NCBI GenBank assembly: GCA_007988785.1
Contig: BJUU01000004.1
Coordinates: 62,001 to 126,000 of the forward strand
Length of the DNA: 64,000 bases
Direction: 5' to 3'
Source: Agrococcus baldri
GTDB taxonomy: Bacteria; Actinomycetota; Actinomycetes; Actinomycetales; Microbacteriaceae
Positions within the stretch are counted from its first letter, which is position 1; each line of letters begins with the position of its first letter. Both the position numbers and the translations under genes were made by a program. Under the pieces are notes generated by a model. That model was not told the origin of the DNA and searched no databases. It saw only the letters and a list, made by a program, of their open reading frames with translations. Positions 21,607 through 30,405 of the stretch are shown piece after piece.

Positions 21607-23631
21607 ATGGCAGCCACTCCGCCCGAGACTCCGCCGCGCAAGCCGCGCACGCCGGTCAAGCAGGTCGTGCAGGAGGTGACCGAGCCGGGGCTCGTGCACC
21701 CCGCGCTCATCCCCGGCATCGGCGTCGAGCGCACCGGCAGGGCGTTCACCACCAACTGGGCGGTGTTCGCCATCGCTGGCGCGTTCGTCGCCGCGGTCAT
21801 CGTCTGGGGCATCATCGACCCGGGCAGCATCCAGACCGTCGGCAGCGCATCCCTCAGCTGGGTGACCGTGAACTTCGGCTGGATGTTCGGCGCACTGACG
21901 ATCGCCATCACCGTCTTCATGCTGTTCATCGGCTACGGCCGCACCGGCGGCGTGCGGCTGGGCATGGACGACGAGGAGCCGGAGTTCTCGACCGTCTCGT
22001 GGGTCGCGATGCTCTTCTCGGCCGGCCTCGGCATCGGCCTGCTGTTCTACGGGCCGATGGAGCCGCTCACCTACTTCCTCGACCTGCCGCACGGCTTCGA
22101 GGTCGACAACGGCACCGTCGACGCCATGCACGCCTCGCTCGCGCAGACGCTGCTGCACTGGGGCCCGATGGCCTGGGCGTACTACGCGCTCGTCGGCGGC
22201 GCGATCGCCTACGCCGCCTACCGGCGCGGTCGCAGCCCGCTCATCTCTGCCATCTTCACGCCCATCTTCGGCCAGAAGACCGAGGGCTGGATCGGCTCGA
22301 TCATCGACATCTTCGCGATCGTCGTCACGCTCGGCGGCACCGCCATCTCGCTCGGCATCGGCGCCCTGCAGATCAGCCGCGGCTTCGAGATCATCACCGG
22401 CGTGGGCGAGGTCGGCAACGGCTTCATCATCGGCGCCATCGCGGTGCTGACGGCCATGTTCGTGATCTCGGCGGTCTCGGGCATCAAGCGCGGCATCCGT
22501 GCCCTGTCGAACATCAACATGGTGATCGCCGGCGCGCTCGGCCTGTTCGTCTTCATCGCCGGCCCGACGCTGCTGCTGCTGAACCTGCTGCCCTCGGTGG
22601 TCGCCTCGTTCTTCGCCGAGCTCGGCACGATGCTCATGCGCAGCGGCTCGCAGGGCGAGGAGACGCAGGCGTTCCTCTCGACCTGGACGACCTACTACTG
22701 GGCGTGGTGGGTGTCGTGGACGCCGTTCGTCGGCATGTTCATCGCGAAGATCTCGCGCGGCCGCACGCTGCGCGAGTTCGTCACCGTCGTCATCATCGTG
22801 CCCTCGATCATCTGCCTGGTGTGGTTCACGATCGTCGGCGGCACCACGATGGCGATGGAGATGGATGGGCTCGGCATCAGTGAGGCGGGATCGTCGGAGG
22901 CGATGCTGTTCGAGGTGCTCGGCAACCTGCCGCTCGGCGTCATCACCTCGGTGCTCGCGCTCATCTCGATCACGATCTTCTTCGTCACCTCTGCCGACTC
23001 GGCCTCGATCGTGATGGGCTCGATGAGCCAGCGCGGCAAGCCGGAGCCCAGCATGTGGGTGACGATCACGTGGGGCGTGCTGCTGGGCGCGACGGCGGCG
23101 ACGCTGCTCGTCGCCGGCGGCGAGACGGCGCTCGGCGGCCTGCAGTCGCTCATGGTGGTGACGGCGCTGCCGTTCGCGTTCGTGGTGATCGGCATCATGT
23201 TCGCCTGGGCGAAGGAGCTGCGCACCGACCCCTACATGCTGCGGCGCAAGTACGCGAAGGCGGCGATCGCGCAGGGCGTGCGGCTCGGCATCGAGGAGCA
23301 CGGCGACGACTTCGTGTTCGGCTCGAGCGAGGTCGTGGCCGACGACGGCGCGGGCGCCTGGCTCGACACCGACGACCCCTCGCTCACGGAGTGGTGGACG
23401 GATGCGACGACAGGGCCGGTCAGCTCGGCCGACGTCATCCGCAACCTCGACCCCGGCCGCATCCAGCGCAAGGGCCCGGACCGGCCGGACCACACGGCCT
23501 CGGGCGACAACGCGCTCACCGTCGGCGAGGAGCGCGCCGAGCGGCGGCGGCACGAGCGGGAGGTGCGCAGGCATCCGCACGACGAGCCTGACGAGCGCGG
23601 CGGCGACGAGCGCGGCGACGAGCCGCGCTGA
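21607..23631 (+). CDS. BCCT family transporter (betaine/choline/carnitine type)
   Basis: A sodium- or proton-coupled uptake carrier, probably for a compatible solute such as glycine betaine. The 674 residues include about 12 membrane segments, the family motif region YYWAWWVSWTPFVGMFIAKISRGRTLREF (from the eighth helix), and FSAGLGIGLLFYGPMEPLTYF. A cytoplasmic N-terminal tail of about 45 residues and a long charged C-terminal tail of over 120 residues, ending in Arg/His/Asp/Glu runs, resemble the osmosensing tails of BetP-type carriers. A single-gene transcript is suggested by the strong hairpin just after the stop. Confidence 0.9.
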   Translation: MAATPPETPPRKPRTPVKQVVQEVTEPGLVHPALIPGIGVERTGRAFTTNWAVFAIAGAFVAAVIVWGIIDPGSIQTVGSASLSWVTVNFGWMFGALTIAITVFMLFIGYGRTGGVRLGMDDEEPEFSTVSWVAMLFSAGLGIGLLFYGPMEPLTYFLDLPHGFEVDNGTVDAMHASLAQTLLHWGPMAWAYYALVGGAIAYAAYRRGRSPLISAIFTPIFGQKTEGWIGSIIDIFAIVVTLGGTAISLGIGALQISRGFEIITGVGEVGNGFIIGAIAVLTAMFVISAVSGIKRGIRALSNINMVIAGALGLFVFIAGPTLLLLNLLPSVVASFFAELGTMLMRSGSQGEETQAFLSTWTTYYWAWWVSWTPFVGMFIAKISRGRTLREFVTVVIIVPSIICLVWFTIVGGTTMAMEMDGLGISEAGSSEAMLFEVLGNLPLGVITSVLALISITIFFVTSADSASIVMGSMSQRGKPEPSMWVTITWGVLLGATAATLLVAGGETALGGLQSLMVVTALPFAFVVIGIMFAWAKELRTDPYMLRRKYAKAAIAQGVRLGIEEHGDDFVFGSSEVVADDGAGAWLDTDDPSLTEWWTDATTGPVSSADVIRNLDPGRIQRKGPDRPDHTASGDNALTVGEERAERRRHEREVRRHPHDEPDERGGDERGDEPR

Positions 23632-23640
23632 CACCGCCCG

Positions 23641-23690
23641 CACACGCACGCAGCCCCGCCGGATCGGACCGGTGGGGCTGCGTGCGTGCG
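23641..23690. terminator. Bidirectional terminator hairpin
   Basis: A perfect 13-bp stem (23645-23657 with 23674-23686, arm CGCACGCAGCCCC) flanks a 16-base loop that itself contains CCGG pairs. It lies between the convergent BCCT transporter and Pro/Ala/Ser-rich protein genes and can stop transcription from both sides. Confidence 0.8.
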
Positions 23691-23697
23691 GTGGGCG

Positions 23698-24207
23698 TCA
23701 GTCGTTCGAGTCGGCCGAGTTCGCCGAGACGGGCGAGGCCGGGCTGGGCACCGAGGCGGGGCTCGGCGCGGAGGCCGGGCTGGGCGCCGAGTACGCCGGC
23801 GCCGAGGGCGCGCTCTGCACCGAGGCGGGGCTGGGCGCCGAGTGCTGCTGGACGGGCGCCTGCTGGGCGGGCGCCGGCTGCGGGGCGGGGCGCTGCTGCT
23901 GCGGGGCCGGGGCCGGTGCCGCCGAGACCGCCGATGCGGGCGAGTTCGCCGCGACCTGCGTGGCCGAGGCTGCCGCCGAGGGTGCCGAGGTCGCCGTGAC
24001 CGCCGAGATCACCGAGGCGTGGTCGCCCGTCGCCTTGATCTGCACGCTGCCCTGCTCGAGCAGGTCGCCGCGCAGCTGCCCGGCGTCGACGACGCTGCCG
24101 TCCGCGCCGCGCAGCTCCATGGCGTTCGCGATGCCCGCAGCGCTGGCCGCGATCGCGCCCATGCCCAGGACTCCGACTGCGCCGACTGCCATCCACTTGG
24201 TGTTCAT
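23698..24207 (-). CDS. Exported Pro/Ala/Ser-rich protein
   Basis: The 169-residue product begins with a signal-like segment (MNTKWMAVGAVGVLGMGAI and a following Ala-rich stretch ending ANA), then a short ordered part of about 50 residues (MELRGADGSVVDAGQL) and a long low-complexity tail of Pro, Ala, Ser and Gln with repeated PSPAS blocks. The repeats are visible in DNA as near-copies of about 18 bases around 23735-23835. GGAGG precedes the start. It is probably a secreted or surface protein; I do not recognise a family. Confidence 0.68.
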   Translation of the reverse strand: MNTKWMAVGAVGVLGMGAIAASAAGIANAMELRGADGSVVDAGQLRGDLLEQGSVQIKATGDHASVISAVTATSAPSAAASATQVAANSPASAVSAAPAPAPQQQRPAPQPAPAQQAPVQQHSAPSPASVQSAPSAPAYSAPSPASAPSPASVPSPASPVSANSADSND

Positions 24208-24299
24208 GCTGTTCCTCCGTGTGCTGTTCCGGGGTGCCCGGGTCTGCTTCGTTGCCACCACTCTCGTCGGCGGGCGTGAGGCAGGGAGGAAGGGTGGGT

Positions 24300-24325
24300 G
24301 AGAGGCCTCTCATGCATGCGAGGCC
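24300..24325. terminator. Hairpin downstream of acyl-CoA dehydrogenase
   Basis: A 12-base perfect palindrome GAGAGGCCTCTC at 24300-24311 overlaps a second hairpin (GGCCTC at 24304 with GAGGCC at 24320). It lies 15 bases past the acyl-CoA dehydrogenase stop and could end that transcript, or serve as an operator for the next gene. Confidence 0.45.
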
Positions 24326-24339
24326 CCTCCGTCACGCGC

Positions 24340-25503
24340 TCAGGCGACGCCGAGCGCGCGGGCCACGACGAGCAGCTGCACCTCGCTCGTGCCCTCGCCG
24401 ATCTCGAGGATCTTCGAGTCGCGGTAGTGCCGGGCGACCGAGTACTCGTTCATGAAGCCGTTGCCGCCGAAGATCTGCGTGGCGTCGCGCGCGTTGTCCA
24501 TCGCGGCGTCGCTCGCGGTGAGCTTGGCGATGGCCGCCTCGGTCTTGAAGGGCTTGCCGGCGTCGCGCAGCCGCGCCGCGTGGTGCCAGGCGAGGCGGGC
24601 GTTGTGCACGCGCGCCTGCATGCGGGCGAGCACGAACTGCACGTTCTGGCGGCTCGCGAGCGGCTCGCCGAAGACGGTGCGCTTGCGCGCGTAGTCGATC
24701 GAGTCCTCGAGGCAGCCCTCGGCGGCGCCGGTCGCGAGCGCCGCGATCGCGATGCGCCCCTCGTCGAGGATGTGCAGGAAGGCCGCGAAGCCGCGCCCGC
24801 GCTCGCCCAGCAGGTTCGCCTCCGGCACGCGCGCGTCGCTGAAGGTGAGCGGATGCGTGTCCGAGGCGTGCCAGCCGACCTTGTCGTAGGCGGATTCCAC
24901 TGTGAAGCCGGGCGTGCCGGTGGGCACGACGATGGTGGAGATCTCCTTGCGGCCCTCGCGCTCGCCGGTCACGGCGGTGACGGTGACGAACGACGTGATG
25001 GGCGTGCCGGAGTTCGTGATGAACTGCTTCGAGCCGTTGATGACCCACTCGCCGCTCTCGAGGCGCGCGGTGGTGCGGGTGGCGCCGGCGTCCGAGCCGG
25101 CCTCCGGCTCGGTGAGGCCGAAGCCCGCGAGCGCCTCGCCCGCGAGCAGCGCCGGCAGCAGATCGGCCTTCTGCTCATCGGAGCCGAAGCGGAAGATCGG
25201 CATGGCGCCCAGGCTCACGCCCGCCTCGAGCGTGATGGCGATCGACTGGTCGACGCGCGCGAGCGCCTCGATGGCGAGGCAGAGCGCGAAGTAGTCGCCG
25301 CCCTGGCCGCCGTGCTCCTCCGGGAAGGGGATGCCGAACAGGCCCATCTCGCCCATCTGCGCGACGACATCCATCGGCAGCGTCTTGGTGCGATCCGCCT
25401 CGTACGAGACGGGCGCGACCACGCGCTCGGCGAAGTCGCGCACGGCTTCCGCGAGCGCCAGCTCGTCGTCGCTGAGCTCGTAGGTGGACAGGTCGATCGT
25501 CAT
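24340..25503 (-). CDS. Acyl-CoA dehydrogenase
   Basis: A flavin enzyme that introduces the alpha-beta double bond into acyl-CoA. Over 387 residues the standard blocks appear: N-terminal helical domain with MGLFGIPFPEEHGGQG, the FAD-contact strands GFGLTEPEAGSDAGAT and KQFITNSGTP, the C-terminal helical domain with LDEGRIAIAALATGAAEG and FGGNGFMNEY, and the catalytic Glu within ILEIGEGTSEVQ. The branched or straight chain preference cannot be read from sequence. The start at 25503 (MTIDLSTYELSDDEL) is chosen over an upstream ATG because the earlier part is not conserved-looking. Confidence 0.9.
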   Translation of the reverse strand: MTIDLSTYELSDDELALAEAVRDFAERVVAPVSYEADRTKTLPMDVVAQMGEMGLFGIPFPEEHGGQGGDYFALCLAIEALARVDQSIAITLEAGVSLGAMPIFRFGSDEQKADLLPALLAGEALAGFGLTEPEAGSDAGATRTTARLESGEWVINGSKQFITNSGTPITSFVTVTAVTGEREGRKEISTIVVPTGTPGFTVESAYDKVGWHASDTHPLTFSDARVPEANLLGERGRGFAAFLHILDEGRIAIAALATGAAEGCLEDSIDYARKRTVFGEPLASRQNVQFVLARMQARVHNARLAWHHAARLRDAGKPFKTEAAIAKLTASDAAMDNARDATQIFGGNGFMNEYSVARHYRDSKILEIGEGTSEVQLLVVARALGVA

Positions 25504-25695
25504 CGGGTCTCCCGTTGTTCGGTGCAGCCGCCATCGGTGCGGGGGCGGCGCCGGCCGGGTCTCGATCGGTCGCGCTCCACGCTGGGCGCTGCCCTCCAGC
25601 ATGCCGCATCGCGCGCGCCGCTTCGAGTCGGCGTGCGTGCCGCGCCGTGCCGGTCAGGGGTTGACGACGGATGCGGTGGGCGCGCATCATCGTCA

Positions 25696-25713
25696 TGTGC
25701 GGTAGAGCGCACA
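25696..25713. promoter_or_regulatory. Palindromic operator candidate upstream of the ArsR-SRPBCC gene
   Basis: TGTGCG and CGCACA form a perfect inverted repeat around six bases, ending 15 bases before the start codon and directly before the ribosome site AGGAGG. ArsR-type regulators commonly repress their own genes through such palindromes; binding here is inferred from position only. Confidence 0.45.
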
Positions 25714-25728
25714 CGTCAGGAGGTGGCG

Positions 25729-26583
25729 ATGGCGAGCCGGCGCGCGACGCCCGACGCGGTCTGGGCAGCCCTCTCGCACCCGGCCAGGCGCGGCATCGTC
25801 GACGCGCTCCGCAGCGACCCCGTCGCCACCGGTGCGCTGCACGAGCGCCTCGAGCGCGAGGGCCTCTCCCCCAGCCGCTTCGCGACCCAGCGCCACCTGC
25901 AGGTGCTGCGCGAGGCCGATCTCGTGCTGGTCACCCAGCGCGGCCGTGAGCGCCTGAACGCCCTGAACGCATCCGCCCTCTATCAAGCCACCATCGGGTG
26001 GCTCGACCCCGCGAGCGCGCGCACCGCGCACGCGCTCGACAGCCTCAAGCGCCTCGCCGAGGCGCCGACTGCGAAGGAGCAGCGCATGACCGAGTTCCAC
26101 ATCACCCAGGCGATCGACATCGCCGCCGAGCCCGCCCGCGTCTGGGCAGCGCTCATCGAGGAGCCCGCGGCCTGGTGGGGCGCGCCCTACCTGCTGCTCG
26201 ACGGGCCGAGCGCCTTCGAGCTGCCGCTGCAGTGCGGCGCCCCCGTCGTCGAGCGGCTCGGCGAGGCCGCCGCGCTGTGGGGGCACGTGAGCGCGGTGAC
26301 GCCCGGCAGCGTCTACGCCTGGATCGGCCAGATGGGCATGGGCGCCGGCGCCTGGGGCGAGGTGCGCTACGAGCTCGAGGCGACCGAGGCCGGCACGCGC
26401 GTGACCGTCACGCATGACTCGGCGCTGCTGTGGGCCGACGACGCGGCGGGCGCCCGCAGCTCGTACGACTACGGCTGGGCAGACCTCAACGCGCGGCTGA
26501 AGGCGCTGGTCGAGACCGGCGCGCGGCACGGCACGGCGGGCACGAACGCCGAGCCGGAGTTCGCGTTCAACCCGTCGAGCTGA
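25729..26583 (+). CDS. ArsR-type HTH regulator fused to a SRPBCC domain
   Basis: The 284-residue protein joins two modules usually encoded by adjacent genes. Residues 1-105 are an ArsR-like winged helix (AVWAALSHPARRGIVDALRS, FATQRHLQVLREADLVLVTQRGRERL). Residues 120-284 form an AHSA1/SRPBCC domain beginning MTEFHITQAIDIAAEPARVWAALIEEPAAWWGAPYL. An internal ATG (26087) starts the second domain and could be a remnant of a former separate gene. AGGAGG lies 6 bases before the start. A ligand-sensing repressor is a fair guess. Upstream lies a perfect TGTGCG/CGCACA palindrome. Confidence 0.82.
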   Translation: MASRRATPDAVWAALSHPARRGIVDALRSDPVATGALHERLEREGLSPSRFATQRHLQVLREADLVLVTQRGRERLNALNASALYQATIGWLDPASARTAHALDSLKRLAEAPTAKEQRMTEFHITQAIDIAAEPARVWAALIEEPAAWWGAPYLLLDGPSAFELPLQCGAPVVERLGEAAALWGHVSAVTPGSVYAWIGQMGMGAGAWGEVRYELEATEAGTRVTVTHDSALLWADDAAGARSSYDYGWADLNARLKALVETGARHGTAGTNAEPEFAFNPSS

Positions 26584-26614
26584 GGCCGGCGGGCGGGCGA
26601 GTCGCTCCGGCCGT

Positions 26615-26688
26615 CGGAGGAATTCCGGATTCTCGGTGATCCGATGGGATCAAACCACGCGTGTGCGCTGAGAGCCGGAAATCCTCCG
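26615..26688. repeat. Nested intergenic palindrome between convergent genes
   Basis: Outer arms 26615-26628 (CGGAGGAATTCCGG) and 26675-26688 pair at 13 of 14 positions; an inner stem TGATCC (26637) with GGATCA (26647) around GATG forms a second hairpin. It separates the ArsR-SRPBCC gene from the old yellow enzyme gene, whose stops face each other, and may act as a two-way terminator. Confidence 0.8.
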
Positions 26689-26712
26689 GGGCCGGCCGGG
26701 AGCCGGCGCGGC

Positions 26713-27837
26713 TCAGCGGCCGGCAGCCGCGCGCACCCGGCGGGAGCGGGTGTACTGCGGCGGCCACACGGATGCGCCGGGCCGGTCGGCGAGGTCGCCG
26801 TCGAGCTCGGCCTCGGCGGCGAGCGCCCAGTGCGGGTTGCGCAACCAGGGGCGGGCGAGCATGACCGCGTCGGCGTCGCCGTCGGCGAGCACGCGCTCGG
26901 CGTGCGCCGGCTCCTCGATCAGCCCGACGGCGTTCACCCTCGCGCCCGTCGCCTCGCGCACAGCGTGCGCGAAGGGCACCTGGTAGCCGGGCTCGAGCGC
27001 GATCGACTGCCGCGGGTCGAGCCCTCCGGAGGAGATGTCGAACCAGTCGGCGCCCGCCGCCATCGCCACCCGCACGTGCTCGATCGTCATGGCGGTGTCG
27101 ATGCCGCCCCCGTCGATCTCGGCAGGGACCCAGTCGCTCGCGCTCAGCCGCACCATGAGCGCCGCCTCCGGCGCTGCGGCGCGCACCGCGGCGACCGTCT
27201 CGCGCAGCAGCGCCACGCGCAGGCCGTCGGCGTCGGGGCCCCAGGCGTCGTCGCGATGGTTCGACAGCGGCGAGAGGAACTGGTGCAGCAGGTAGCCGTG
27301 CGCCGCGTGCACCTCGAGCACCTCGAAGCCCGCGGCGACCGCGCGGCGTGCGGCCGCCGCGAAGGCCTCCGGCAGCGCCGCGACCTCCTCTGCGCCCAGC
27401 GCACGGGGCGCGTCGAAGCGGCCGAACGCATCCGCCGACGCGCTCACCGTCTGCCAGCCGCCCTCGGCCGGCGGTACGGAGCCCGAGCCCGACCACTGCC
27501 GGTAGGTGGAGGCCTTGCGCCCGGCGTGGGCGAGCTGCATCGCCGGCACGGCGCCGTGGGCGCGGATGCGCGCGGCGATCGGCGCCCAGGCCTCGGCCTG
27601 CGCGTCGTTCCAGATGCCGGTGTCCTGCGGCGAGATGCGGCCCTCCCGCACGACCGCCGTCGCCTCGGTCATCACGAGGCCCGCGCCACCACGGGCGAAG
27701 GACGCGAGGTGCTCGTGGTGCCACTCGCCCGGCATGCCGTCGAGCTGCTCGCAGGAGTACTGGCACATGGGCGAGACCCAGGCGCGGTTGCGCGCCTCGA
27801 CGGGCCCGATCTGCACGGGCGAGAAGAGCTGGCTCAT
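26713..27837 (-). CDS. NADH:flavin oxidoreductase, old yellow enzyme (YqjM/NamA type)
   Basis: An FMN-dependent ene-reductase of 374 residues that reduces activated C=C bonds with NAD(P)H. It carries the YqjM-type N-terminus with the redox-tuning Cys in VSPMCQYS, the FMN and substrate contacts LAHAGRKA, the paired histidines in VHAAHGYLLHQFLSPLSNHRDD, and MLARPWLRNPHW near the end. Its ATG overlaps the prpB stop (ATGA), so it is the third gene of prpD-prpB-OYE. The link suggests that it handles an unsaturated acid entering the propionate route, which is inference. Confidence 0.9.
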   Translation of the reverse strand: MSQLFSPVQIGPVEARNRAWVSPMCQYSCEQLDGMPGEWHHEHLASFARGGAGLVMTEATAVVREGRISPQDTGIWNDAQAEAWAPIAARIRAHGAVPAMQLAHAGRKASTYRQWSGSGSVPPAEGGWQTVSASADAFGRFDAPRALGAEEVAALPEAFAAAARRAVAAGFEVLEVHAAHGYLLHQFLSPLSNHRDDAWGPDADGLRVALLRETVAAVRAAAPEAALMVRLSASDWVPAEIDGGGIDTAMTIEHVRVAMAAGADWFDISSGGLDPRQSIALEPGYQVPFAHAVREATGARVNAVGLIEEPAHAERVLADGDADAVMLARPWLRNPHWALAAEAELDGDLADRPGASVWPPQYTRSRRVRAAAGR

Positions 27838-28763
27838 GCGTGCGTCGCGCCGCCCGGCACCTCGAAGTTGAACACGCCCTCGTCGAACGAGCTGTAGGCG
27901 GCGTAGTCGTTGAGCTCGTAGAGCCGGGCACGGGTCTGCATGCGCTCGACCGCGCCGTCGAGGGTGCCGCTCTCGGCCAGCAGTCCCAGCTCGCGCTCGA
28001 TCGCGCCCATGGCGATGCGCAGCAGCGAGACGGGGTGGATGGCGATGTTGACGCCCACGTCGGCCAGCTCCTGGTGGGTGAACAGCGCGCTCTTGCCGAA
28101 CTCGGTCATGTTGGCGAGGATCGGCACCTGCACGGCCGCGCGGATGGCGGCGAACTCCTCGAGCGTCGCCATCGCCTCGGGGAAGATGGCGTCGGCGCCG
28201 GCCGCCTCGAGCGCCTTGGCGCGGTCGACGGCCGCCGCGAGCCCTTCGGTAGACGACCCGTGCACGCCGCGGATGTCGGTGCGCGCCATGATCACCAGGT
28301 CGCTGTCGCGGCGCGCCGAGACGGCGGCGGCGATGCGCTGGGCGGCGACATCCGCCGACACCACCTCTTTGCCGTCGAGGTGGCCGCAGCGCTTCGGGTT
28401 GACCTGGTCCTCGAGGTGCAGGCCCGAGACCCCCGCATCCTCGAGCTCGTGCACGGCGCGCGCGACGTTCATCGCCTCGCCGAAGCCGGTGTCGGCGTCG
28501 ATGAGCGTCGGCAGCTCGGTCATGCGCGAGATCTGCCGGCCGCGCTCCGCGACCTCCGACAGGGTCGTGAGGCCGATGTCGGGCATGCCCAGCTCCGCCG
28601 CCATGACGGCGCCCGAGATGTAGACGCCCTCGAATCCCAGCTGCTCGATGAGCGGCGCCGTGAGCGGCGTGAACGCGCCCGGGTAGCGCTGCAGCGTGCC
28701 GGAGGCGAGGCCCGCTCGCAGCGCCGCGCGCTTCTGGTTCGGGGTGGCGGATGCGTACAGCAC
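27834..28763 (-). CDS. prpB: Methylisocitrate lyase
   Basis: PrpB splits 2-methylisocitrate into pyruvate and succinate in the methylcitrate cycle. The 309 residues contain GFEGVYISGAVMAAELGMPDIGL, the metal-binding IDADTGFGE, LEDQVNPKRCGH with the catalytic Cys loop KRCGH, and MARTDIRGV. The start is a GTG that shares one base with the prpD stop (TAGTG), so translation is tightly coupled. The following OYE gene overlaps its stop by four bases. Confidence 0.93.
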   Translation of the reverse strand: MLYASATPNQKRAALRAGLASGTLQRYPGAFTPLTAPLIEQLGFEGVYISGAVMAAELGMPDIGLTTLSEVAERGRQISRMTELPTLIDADTGFGEAMNVARAVHELEDAGVSGLHLEDQVNPKRCGHLDGKEVVSADVAAQRIAAAVSARRDSDLVIMARTDIRGVHGSSTEGLAAAVDRAKALEAAGADAIFPEAMATLEEFAAIRAAVQVPILANMTEFGKSALFTHQELADVGVNIAIHPVSLLRIAMGAIERELGLLAESGTLDGAVERMQTRARLYELNDYAAYSSFDEGVFNFEVPGGATHA

Positions 28764-30268
28764 TAGAAGAGCCCGGTGGTCGTGCCGACGTCGATGGTGC
28801 CGTCGGGCCCGACGACGTTCAGCTGCCGCACCTCCTCGGCGGTCAGCTCCGGCAGCCGCTCGACCAGGCCCAGGAAGCGGTCGATCTCGGCGTCGGGGAT
28901 GATGCCCTGCGCGAGGGTGCGCAGCTTCTGCACGTACTCGGCGCGGCCGAACGGGCGCGCCCCGGCCGGGTGCGCATCCGCCACGAAGATCTCGTCCTCG
29001 ATCGTCTCGCCCGTCGCGAGGGTGACGACGATGCGGCCGCCGAAGGCCTTCTTGTCGGGGTCGGGGTCGTGGTAGCGCTCGGTCCACACCGGCTCCTCGA
29101 GCGTGGTGATCTTGTTCCACAGCGCGACCGTGTCGGGGCGCTGCGCGCGCTCGGGGGCGTAGGAGTCGACGTGGTGCCAGCCGCCGTCCTGCAGCGCCAC
29201 CGCGACGATGTACGGGATCGAGTGGTCGAGCGTCTCGCGGCTCGCCGTCGGGTCGTACTTCTGCGGGTCGTTGGCGCCCGAGCCGATCACGTAGTGCGTG
29301 TGGTGCGAGGTGTGCAGCACGATCGACTCGATGCCCTCGGGGTCGCGCAGCTCGGGCCGCTCGGCCGAGAGCTTGCGGGCCAGGTCGATCCAGGCCTGCG
29401 CCTGGTACTCGGCCGAGTGCTCCTTCGTGTACGTGTCGAGGATGCCGCGCTTGGCCTCGCCCGGCCCCGGCAGCGGCACGGTGTAGGCGCCCTCCCAGCC
29501 GTCGAGCAGCCAGGCGATCACGCCGTCCTCGCCCTCGTAGATCGGCACCGGCGAGGTCTGCCCGCGCATCGCGCGGTCGACCGCCTCGACGGCCATCTTG
29601 CCCGCGAAGGCCGGCGCGTGCGCCTTCCAGGTCGAGATCTCGCCCTTGCGCGACTGGCGCGTGGCGGTGGTGGTGTGCAGCGCCTGCCCCACGGCCTGGA
29701 AGATCGTCTCGGCCTCGAGCCCGAGCATCGTGCCGATGCCGGCGGCCGCCGACGGCCCCAGGTGCGCGACGTGGTCGATCTTGTGCTTGTGCAGCGAGAT
29801 GGCGCGCACGAGGTCGACCTGGATCTCGTAGCCGGTCGCGATGCCGCGCACGAGCGCGCGCCCGTCGCAGCCGACGTGCTGCGCGACGGCGAGGATGGGC
29901 GGGATGTTGTCGCCCGGGTGCGAGTACTCGGCCGCCAGGAAGGTGTCGTGGTAGTCGAGCTCGCGCACCGCGACGCCGTTCGCCCACGCCGCCCACTCGG
30001 GGCTCACCCGGTCGGTGATGCCGAACACCGCGGCGCCCGGCTCGTACGGGTGACGCTGCGCCTGCTCGCGCGCCGAGACCACCGGCTCCCGGTTGAGGCT
30101 CGCGATCGCCACCGAGGCGTTGTCGATGATGCGGTTCGCGATCATCTCGACCACGTCCTGCTCGACCTCCACCGGGTCGACCGCGACCTGCGCGATCTTC
30201 CATGCCAGCTGCTCCTCGCGGGGCAGGTTCTCGGCGGACTTCCGGGCTCTGACCTCGTGCTGGATCAT
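28763..30268 (-). CDS. prpD: 2-methylcitrate dehydratase (MmgE/PrpD family)
   Basis: PrpD dehydrates 2-methylcitrate to 2-methyl-cis-aconitate. In 501 residues the family blocks are [76 protein letters not shown], and [34 protein letters not shown] lies just upstream of the chosen ATG ([15 protein letters not shown]); the longer upstream frame looks non-coding. It heads the operon prpD-prpB-OYE and has a 137-base promoter region with a set of CAGTG/CACTG half-sites. Confidence 0.93.
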   Translation of the reverse strand: MIQHEVRARKSAENLPREEQLAWKIAQVAVDPVEVEQDVVEMIANRIIDNASVAIASLNREPVVSAREQAQRHPYEPGAAVFGITDRVSPEWAAWANGVAVRELDYHDTFLAAEYSHPGDNIPPILAVAQHVGCDGRALVRGIATGYEIQVDLVRAISLHKHKIDHVAHLGPSAAAGIGTMLGLEAETIFQAVGQALHTTTATRQSRKGEISTWKAHAPAFAGKMAVEAVDRAMRGQTSPVPIYEGEDGVIAWLLDGWEGAYTVPLPGPGEAKRGILDTYTKEHSAEYQAQAWIDLARKLSAERPELRDPEGIESIVLHTSHHTHYVIGSGANDPQKYDPTASRETLDHSIPYIVAVALQDGGWHHVDSYAPERAQRPDTVALWNKITTLEEPVWTERYHDPDPDKKAFGGRIVVTLATGETIEDEIFVADAHPAGARPFGRAEYVQKLRTLAQGIIPDAEIDRFLGLVERLPELTAEEVRQLNVVGPDGTIDVGTTTGLF

Positions 30269-30281
30269 CCGTGTTCCTCTC

Positions 30282-30311
30282 CAGTGCCTGACACTGCATC
30301 GTCGCACAGTG
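30282..30311. promoter_or_regulatory. CAGTG/CACTG half-sites in the prpD promoter
   Basis: CAGTG (30282), CACTG (30292) and CAGTG (30307) alternate in orientation, giving two overlapping inverted repeats with spacers of 5 and 10 bases, directly upstream of the prpD ribosome site. A dimeric regulator could bind here; its identity is unknown and no regulator gene is adjacent. Confidence 0.4.
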
Positions 30312-30405
30312 ACGGTGCCTGCCCGATCTCTAACTCGATGCCGTTGCGATACTGCCTCCGGCCGTGCAGTGGCGGCTTCGCGCCGGCGATCGTGCGATCG
30401 TGCGA

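Noticed and set aside
23641..23690. Hairpin as a novel repeat
   Set aside because: Between convergent genes with a clean stem; an ordinary two-way terminator explains it.
24298..25728. Long N-terminal extension of the ArsR-SRPBCC protein
   Set aside because: The upstream part is antisense to acyl-CoA dehydrogenase; the start at 25729 has AGGAGG and an operator-like palindrome before it.
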